DNA of 11,195 nucleotides from Gammaproteobacteria bacterium UBA3067 (lineage in GTDB: Bacteria; Pseudomonadota; Gammaproteobacteria; Pseudomonadales; UBA3067). The notes under the pieces were generated by a model. That model was not told the origin of the DNA. It saw nothing but the letters and a program-made list of their open reading frames with translations, and did no database searches. A program made the position numbers and the translations under genes. Location: contig DFBZ01000014.1 of the NCBI GenBank assembly GCA_002366835.1, positions 1-11,195 on the forward strand, in the 5' to 3' direction. This document shows, piece after piece, positions 7,706-11,195 of the stretch (the stretch's first letter is position 1; every line of letters begins with the position of its first letter).

Positions 7706-8743
7706 ATGAACAAAGATTTGCTGTATTTCTATCTACACCCATTTCTTTGGCCTAAGGGAGAGCTCCCTGATGACCCGGATGTTAATTGGTCTGGTTTCAG
7801 TTTTGGCCCCTACACATGGACAATTCAAACCTACCTTCGCTTAAAGAAAGCAGGTGTTAGCTGCGTGTTAACGTCTGAGATGCCGGACAAGGGTATTGTT
7901 ATTGCTCATAGGGAGTCATGGCATTCAGATGATAGCCATTATGCCGACCCGTTATCCTCTGCTGGCGATCGCTTTATTGTAGATGTATCGTGCGACCTAA
8001 ATCTTTATACGCCAGCAAATATCCATATAGTACAAAACCCTAGCCAAACAAAGTATCTCAATTGTTACTATTTGCCCCACTGGCCGCAGCCAGGTATTGT
8101 TCCTCGTGACCCGGCACGTGGCCATGTAATAGAGAATGTGGCGTTTTTTGGCAACCAGAAAAATTTGGCTCCTGAATTTAAGGAAGAAGCATGGGGGCGT
8201 GCCATGAAAGAGATGGGCTTGAACTTTATTTCTAAATTCAAACCTTTTGATCATACTGATGCAAGTACTTATGGGTTTGATGAGTTTTGGAATAATTATT
8301 CCGATATTGATGCAATCATAGCCGTGCGTTCTTTTGGTTCGTCTGGTTATGATCATAAGCCGGCATCAAAGTTGTTTAATGCCTGGTTGGCCGGTGTGCC
8401 TTCGATATTGGGGCGTGAAACTGCATATAGCTATTACCGTAAGTCGGAATTTGACTTCATTGAAGTGAATAGTATGAGCGATGTTATTGTTTCTCTGAAG
8501 CGGCTTCAGGATGATGAACTATATTGGAGTAAAATTATGGGAAACGCAGCAGTGAGGAGTAGGGAAATTACTCACGACAAGGTCGTGGATAAATGGATAG
8601 ACTTGATTGAGAAAGTAATTATTCCAGAGTACAGAACATATATAAATAGACCTCGTATTTTCCGAAGAAAGTTGGCGTTATATAAGAACCTCCATCATAG
8701 TAAGGCCAGGTTTTTTTCATCTGTAGCAAAAAAAATCAAATGA
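7706..8743 (+). CDS. Unclassified GT-B-like glycosyltransferase-related protein
   Basis: This 345-residue cytoplasmic protein has an N-terminal half with Rossmann-type strands (DKGIVIAHRE, 61-70; DRFIVDVSCDL, 88-98), then HIVQNPSQ (107-114) and YYLPHWPQPG (121-130). VAFFGNQKN (145-153) resembles the strand that opens a GT-B donor domain, and HKPASKLFNAWLAGVPSILG (217-236) resembles its donor-binding helix. I know of no named family. Glycosyltransferase activity is inferred from this layout and the neighbours. The last 30 residues are strongly basic and aromatic (RRKLALYKNLHHSKARFFSS), suggesting contact with membrane phospholipid. The start is supported by GGA 8 nt upstream. It is the last intact gene before the insertion sequence. 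Confidence 0.65.
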   Translation: MNKDLLYFYLHPFLWPKGELPDDPDVNWSGFSFGPYTWTIQTYLRLKKAGVSCVLTSEMPDKGIVIAHRESWHSDDSHYADPLSSAGDRFIVDVSCDLNLYTPANIHIVQNPSQTKYLNCYYLPHWPQPGIVPRDPARGHVIENVAFFGNQKNLAPEFKEEAWGRAMKEMGLNFISKFKPFDHTDASTYGFDEFWNNYSDIDAIIAVRSFGSSGYDHKPASKLFNAWLAGVPSILGRETAYSYYRKSEFDFIEVNSMSDVIVSLKRLQDDELYWSKIMGNAAVRSREITHDKVVDKWIDLIEKVIIPEYRTYINRPRIFRRKLALYKNLHHSKARFFSSVAKKIK

Positions 8744-8927
8744 CCTCGTTGGTAGAACTATCCCGAAATACCTTTGGAGATTGAAGTGCGAAGAAGTTGT
8801 TTTTCGATTTATGAGCAGCAGGCTAGGTAATTTACACTTAGATCGGGCTGTGACGGTGATGAGGGTGCCTCTTTTCGTCAAAGAGGCTGGTCAGCTGTCG
8901 TTTGAGTATTTTCCAATCCAGAAATGA
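8727..8927 (+). pseudogene. Orphan open frame, possible gene remnant
   Basis: A frame open from 8727 to TGA 8925-8927 reads plausible protein sequence after position 8760, including IPKYLWRLKCEEVVFRF, LGNLHLDRAV and QLSFEYFPIQK. The only ATG is at 8811 (38 residues) and has no Shine-Dalgarno, while protein-like sequence extends upstream of it. That pattern fits a 5'-truncated remnant better than a working gene. It starts inside the end of the previous gene in another frame. I cannot identify a parent family, and chance cannot be excluded at this length. Confidence 0.3.
8867..8887. other. Perfect 8-bp hairpin between the last glycosyltransferase and the insertion sequence
   Basis: GCCTCTTT (8867-8874) pairs with AAAGAGGC (8880-8887) around a 5-nt loop. 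No T-run follows on either strand, so it is a poor intrinsic terminator. It lies 124 nt after the stop at 8743 and inside the orphan open frame. Confidence 0.4.
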
Positions 8928-8977
8928 GCCTGAAGAAGTGCTTTAGGCCTCTATCTTGAGTCGCTCATGGAGTTGTT

Positions 8978-8983
8978 TAAATA
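8978..8983. repeat. Left copy of the 6-bp direct repeat TAAATA flanking the insertion sequence
   Basis: TAAATA directly abuts the outer tip of the left inverted repeat and is matched by TAAATA at 10354-10359 abutting the right tip. This is the geometry of a target-site duplication. Six bases is longer than the 4 bp often seen for IS5-type elements, and the repeat is AT-rich, so some doubt remains. Confidence 0.5.
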
Positions 8984-9002
8984 GTCGGCCCTGAAGATAA
9001 CC
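8984..9002 (+). repeat. Left terminal inverted repeat of the IS5-family element
   Basis: It matches the reverse complement of 10335-10353 at 15 of 19 positions, including the GTC tip and an uninterrupted CCTGAA core. The transposase coding frame already runs through it. Confidence 0.65.
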
Positions 9003-10324
9003 CTCAAACCGGTTTTTTCGACATCCTCAGTCAGCTCGATTATGACGACCCATTATTGGCGTTAGGAAGAGAGCTCAACTGGAAGGGGTTAGAAGAAGCA
9101 CTCGCCGTGCATTACAGTGATCAAGGAAGAGCCGCTTTACCTATTCGCCTGATGAGCGGCTTGTTGATACTCAAACAGCTGTACAATCTGAGTGATGAAA
9201 GCGTAGTAATGCAGTGGAAATTAAATCCTTATTATCAGGTGTTTTGCGGCGAAACCAGCTTTCAAACCAAGCCACCTTGCCACAGCACAGAGCTGGTGAA
9301 ATTTAGGCAACGCATCGGAGAAGCTGGCGTAAAGCAAATCTTTGCCTTGTCCGTAGCGCTGCACGGTAACGCGGCAGAAGAAGCCACAGTGCTGGTTGAC
9401 ACAACCGTCCAGGAAAAAGCCATTACCTATCCGACGGATACGAAGCTTGCCATAAAAATCATCAATCGTTTAAATAAACTGGCCAAAGCTCAAGGTATTA
9501 AACAACGACGCACTTTTATAAAAGAAGTGAGGGAGCTGCGCGTGGCCAGTCGACACTTTCGTCATGCTCGGCGTCGGGCAAAAGCAAAAAAAGCGCTGAA
9601 GCGCCTACGTAACATTGCAGGCATCTTGTTGCGAGAATTACAACGCAAATTACCGGAAGCAATACTGAAAAAAGAGGCGGATAATTTTGCACTGTATACG
9701 CAGGTATTGGCGCAGCAACCCAAAGATAAAAACAAAATTTACAGTCTGCATGAAAATGACATTTACTGTGTAGGGAAAGGCAAAGATCACAAGCCCTATG
9801 AGTATGGTCGAAAGGCCTCCATTGCTGCCACAATGAACAGCCAAGTGATTGTCGGCGTGGCGAGTCATGATAAACATGAGCACGACTCCAAGACGCTAAA
9901 AGCGGCATTGGACTCCGCTAATGAGAACCGAACAACGCCTGTCTCAACTGCCGTCGTTGACCGAGGTTATAAAGGTTGTAAACGCAAGGTCGATGCCGAA
10001 GTCATTCTGCCCAGCGCACCACTCAAACGGGATAACGAAACCGAGCGGCAAAGAAAGCGGCAACTGTGCCAGAAACGTTCAGCCATAGAGCCTATCATCG
10101 GGCATCTATAGCATGACTTTCGTCTAACGAGAAACTGGCTTAAGGGAAGTCAGGGCGATGTGATCAATCTTTTAATGGCCGCGAGTGCCTGGAACTTTAA
10201 AAAGTGGATGGTCGCTTTCTTTTTGTATGAATACAGGGGGAAAATTTATGCGTTCTGTATAAAAATACACGCCCAAAAAGAAACCAGTTTAATTTTGATG
10301 AGGCTAATCTGGCCAAAAGCATAA
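8984..10324 (+). pseudogene. IS5-family DDE transposase, disrupted by an amber codon
   Basis: The frame is open from the left tip, interrupted by TAG at 10109-10111, and then reads on for 70 codons to TAA at 10322-10324. Visible family features are DDPLLALGRELNW near the N-terminus, LKQLYNLSDESVV, the first catalytic Asp in VLVDTTVQEKA, a lysine/arginine-rich middle, KGKDHKPYEYG, the second Asp in VVDRGYKG and the Glu in KRSAIEPIIGHL. The conserved continuation HDFRLTRNWLKGSQGD lies immediately after the TAG, where relatives usually have a lysine, so one base change (AAG to TAG) explains it. No ATG or GTG occurs in frame between the left tip and TTG 9056, although family-like sequence precedes that TTG, so the original start also seems lost. 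An inactive copy is likely. Confidence 0.85.
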
Positions 10325-10334
10325 ATTAAAATTA

Positions 10335-10353
10335 GGTTTTTTTCAGGACTGAC
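10335..10353 (-). repeat. Right terminal inverted repeat of the IS5-family element
   Basis: It is the counterpart of 8984-9002 (15 of 19 identical after reverse complement). It starts 10 nt after the transposase's terminal TAA at 10322-10324, a normal distance for a compact IS. Confidence 0.65.
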
Positions 10354-10359
10354 TAAATA
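10354..10359. repeat. Right copy of the 6-bp direct repeat TAAATA
   Basis: It is identical to 8978-8983 and directly adjoins the right inverted repeat, marking the probable outer edge of the insertion. The small minus-strand frame ends 7 nt further on. Confidence 0.5.
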
Positions 10360-10366
10360 ATTGATC

Positions 10367-10528
10367 TCAGGCTGAATTCAGTTGTTCAGCGGCCTCATTG
10401 TCCGTCATTTCATTTGAAAACCGGCTCAGCAAACGTTCCAGCTCCGCACGCTCATCTTCGTTGAGCTTAACCCGTATCCATACTCCTCGCGCCACAATCA
10501 ATACTCCGCTTCTATATGAAGGCTGCAT
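10367..10528 (-). CDS. Possible small charged protein (53 or 42 residues)
   Basis: On the minus strand an ATG at 10528-10526 opens 53 codons to TGA at 10369-10367. A GTG at 10495-10493 would give 42 residues and is preceded by GGAG with 8-nt spacing, making it the better-supported start; the ATG has no visible Shine-Dalgarno. The short form reads a strand-like VWIRVKLN, then a charged helix EDERAELERLLSRF and an acidic tail. A short strand followed by a helix could fit a ribbon-helix-helix regulator or antitoxin, but the chain is short for one and I do not recognise it. It points toward the insertion sequence, which lies just beyond its stop. It may be a genuine small gene or a remnant. Confidence 0.4.
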   Translation of the reverse strand: MQPSYRSGVLIVARGVWIRVKLNEDERAELERLLSRFSNEMTDNEAAEQLNSA

Positions 10529-10693
10529 AGTGATAATATGTATATCTTTTTCAATAGGTTATTGGTGAACGATAAATGATTAGACATGTTCCGCACCTTT
10601 TATGTCCGCTGGCACTAGAATAATGGCGATGCCTCTCGCGCCATCTAGTTGGGCCTTATGATGAAGCGTTTGGCTAGGTTGCTGTTTTGCATT
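10529..10693. other. Intergenic stretch without a supported gene
   Basis: Only very short frames occur here. ATGGCG (10623-10628) pairs with CGCCAT (10639-10644) as a 6-bp stem with a 10-nt loop. The stretch separates the minus-strand small frame from the promoter of the right-hand glycosyltransferase; it could carry regulatory sites, but none is recognisable. Confidence 0.4.
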
Positions 10694-10702
10694 TGCTATA
10701 AT
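10694..10702 (+). promoter_or_regulatory. Extended -10 sigma-70 promoter
   Basis: TGCTATAAT is a perfect extended -10 element (TGN followed by consensus TATAAT). No good -35 hexamer sits 16-18 bp upstream, which extended -10 promoters tolerate. Transcription would start near 10709, giving a leader of about 43 nt before the TTG at 10752. It lies outside the insertion sequence, so the downstream gene keeps its own promoter. Confidence 0.55.
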
Positions 10703-10737
10703 TGACCACACTATTCTGTTGAAGGGGTTTGTGAACA

Positions 10738-10755
10738 ATGAAGGATGATGATTGA
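10738..10755 (+). other. Five-codon minigene overlapping the TTG start
   Basis: ATG AAG GAT GAT GAT TGA encodes MKDDD, preceded by GAAGGGG (10721-10727) at 10-nt spacing. Its stop (10753-10755) overlaps the TTG start at 10752 in a TTGA junction. It could couple translation or be incidental to the Shine-Dalgarno AAGGA inside it. Confidence 0.3.
10741..10745 (+). promoter_or_regulatory. Shine-Dalgarno fixing the TTG start at 10752
   Basis: AAGGA lies 6 nt before TTG 10752. An in-frame TGA at 10749-10751 directly precedes that TTG, so the gene cannot start further upstream in this frame. Confidence 0.6.
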
Positions 10756-11195
10756 AAGTATTCGTATTAGTTCAAAGTCTTGAGAAAGGGGGGCGAACGG
10801 TTCGTGTTGCCGATACGGCTCGTGAGTTAGTGGCTCAGGGGCACTTGCCGCGCATAATAACCTTTTTGCCGCTTGGTGCCGAAGTGAGTGAATGTCTTTT
10901 AGCTGGTCTGGATGTTGACGTTTGCCTCAAGAGTGAAGGTTTCGATATGGCGCTGTTGTATCGAATCAGTCGTATATTGAAGAAGGATGGCTACGATTTG
11001 ATTCACGCGCATTGCGAGACCTCCTATTTGTATGGAGGGCTTGCAGGAAGGTTTCATGGTATACCTGTGGTTGGGACCTATCATAGGTCTAACTTGGCTT
11101 TTTTTGAGGCGAGCTGGAAGTATAAAATACTCAATCGTTTATTAAACCACTGTGTAGCAATTTCTTTTGACCGCAAACGATTGATTGTTGATAAT
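10752..11195 (+). CDS. N-terminal part of a GT4-like glycosyltransferase, cut by the window end
   Basis: An uninterrupted frame of 148 codons runs from TTG 10752 to the edge of the window. The start is fixed by a stop codon immediately before it and AAGGA 6 nt upstream. The product opens as a GT-B acceptor domain: KVFVLVQSLEKGG (2-14, a strand plus glycine loop), RIITFLPLGAEV (34-45), DLIHAHCETS (82-91, the usual IHAH strand) and GIPVVGTYHRSN (103-114), where GT4 enzymes commonly have the HGTD-type loop. The donor domain and EX7E motif would lie beyond the window. It probably continues the polysaccharide locus, under its own extended -10 promoter and after the insertion sequence. Sugar specificity is unknown. 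Confidence 0.85.
   Translation, partial: MKVFVLVQSLEKGGRTVRVADTARELVAQGHLPRIITFLPLGAEVSECLLAGLDVDVCLKSEGFDMALLYRISRILKKDGYDLIHAHCETSYLYGGLAGRFHGIPVVGTYHRSNLAFFEASWKYKILNRLLNHCVAISFDRKRLIVDN

Larger units (their letters stand above)
8984..10353 (+). mobile_element. Decayed IS5-family insertion sequence, about 1.37 kb
   Basis: The boundaries come from imperfect terminal inverted repeats: GTCGGCCCTGAAGATAACC at 8984-9002, and the reverse complement of 10335-10353, GTCAGTCCTGAAAAAAACC (15 of 19 identical). TAAATA borders both tips. The interior is almost entirely one transposase frame of the IS5 (IS4/IS5 superfamily, DDE) type. The element sits between two glycosyltransferase genes, and removing it with one TAAATA restores a continuous intergenic region. 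The transposase carries an in-frame stop, so the copy is probably immobile unless helped in trans. Confidence 0.75.

Noticed and set aside
7997..8356. 119-codon minus-strand frame inside the gene at 7706
   Set aside because: It lies opposite a coherent coding sequence and has no recognisable motifs.
9516..9908. Minus-strand frames opposite the transposase, including one at 9650-9883
   Set aside because: Antisense to clear transposase sequence, with no independent support.
10361..10372. CAGGCT-type match to GAGCCTGAAG at 8926-8935 as alternative IS ends
   Set aside because: The similarity is only about six bases and lies outside the better 15-of-19 inverted repeats bordered by TAAATA.
10899..11084. 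Minus-strand 61-codon frame near the right edge
   Set aside because: It lies opposite the GT4 acceptor domain, whose + strand motifs are clear.

Overview
The window looks like part of a surface- or exo-polysaccharide biosynthesis locus from a Gram-negative bacterium. A marine-type gammaproteobacterium is my best guess, based on moderate GC content, the heparinase II/III family lyase, the WzxC-like flippase and the IS5-family element. That placement is inference; no rRNA or tRNA is present to anchor it. All substantial genes lie on the + strand.

Layout. 2-178: the 3' end of an upstream gene, possibly polysaccharide-deacetylase-like. 179-373: a leader with a triple 8-bp repeat, a hairpin and a perfect 21-bp tandem duplication that carries the Shine-Dalgarno of the next gene. 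374-2446: a secreted heparinase II/III-type polysaccharide lyase. 2574-3893: a GT-B glycosyltransferase. 3938-5428: a MOP-superfamily (Wzx-type) polysaccharide flippase. 5429-5629: an AT-rich gap. 5630-6439: a GT-A-like putative glycosyltransferase. 6478-7665: a GT4 glycosyltransferase. 7706-8743: an unclassified GT-B-like protein. 8744-8983: non-coding or remnant sequence with an orphan open frame. 8984-10353: a decayed IS5-family insertion sequence with imperfect terminal inverted repeats, a 6-bp flanking direct repeat and an amber-interrupted transposase. 10367-10528 (-): a possible small protein. 10694-10702: an extended -10 promoter. 10752-11195: the N-terminal part of another GT4 glycosyltransferase that starts at TTG and runs off the window.

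How the parts fit together (inference). The glycosyltransferases would build an undecaprenyl-linked oligosaccharide at the cytoplasmic face, and the flippase would translocate it. The exported lyase could trim, edit or turn over the finished polymer. No polymerase (Wzy), initiating phosphoglycosyltransferase or Wza/Wzc export gene is visible, so the locus extends beyond both edges.

Nothing here is clearly a new defence-type or mobile system. The most interesting items are two start sites that overlap very short upstream minigenes (one created by the tandem duplication), two poorly characterised sugar-transfer genes, and unexplained small open frames on each side of the insertion sequence.
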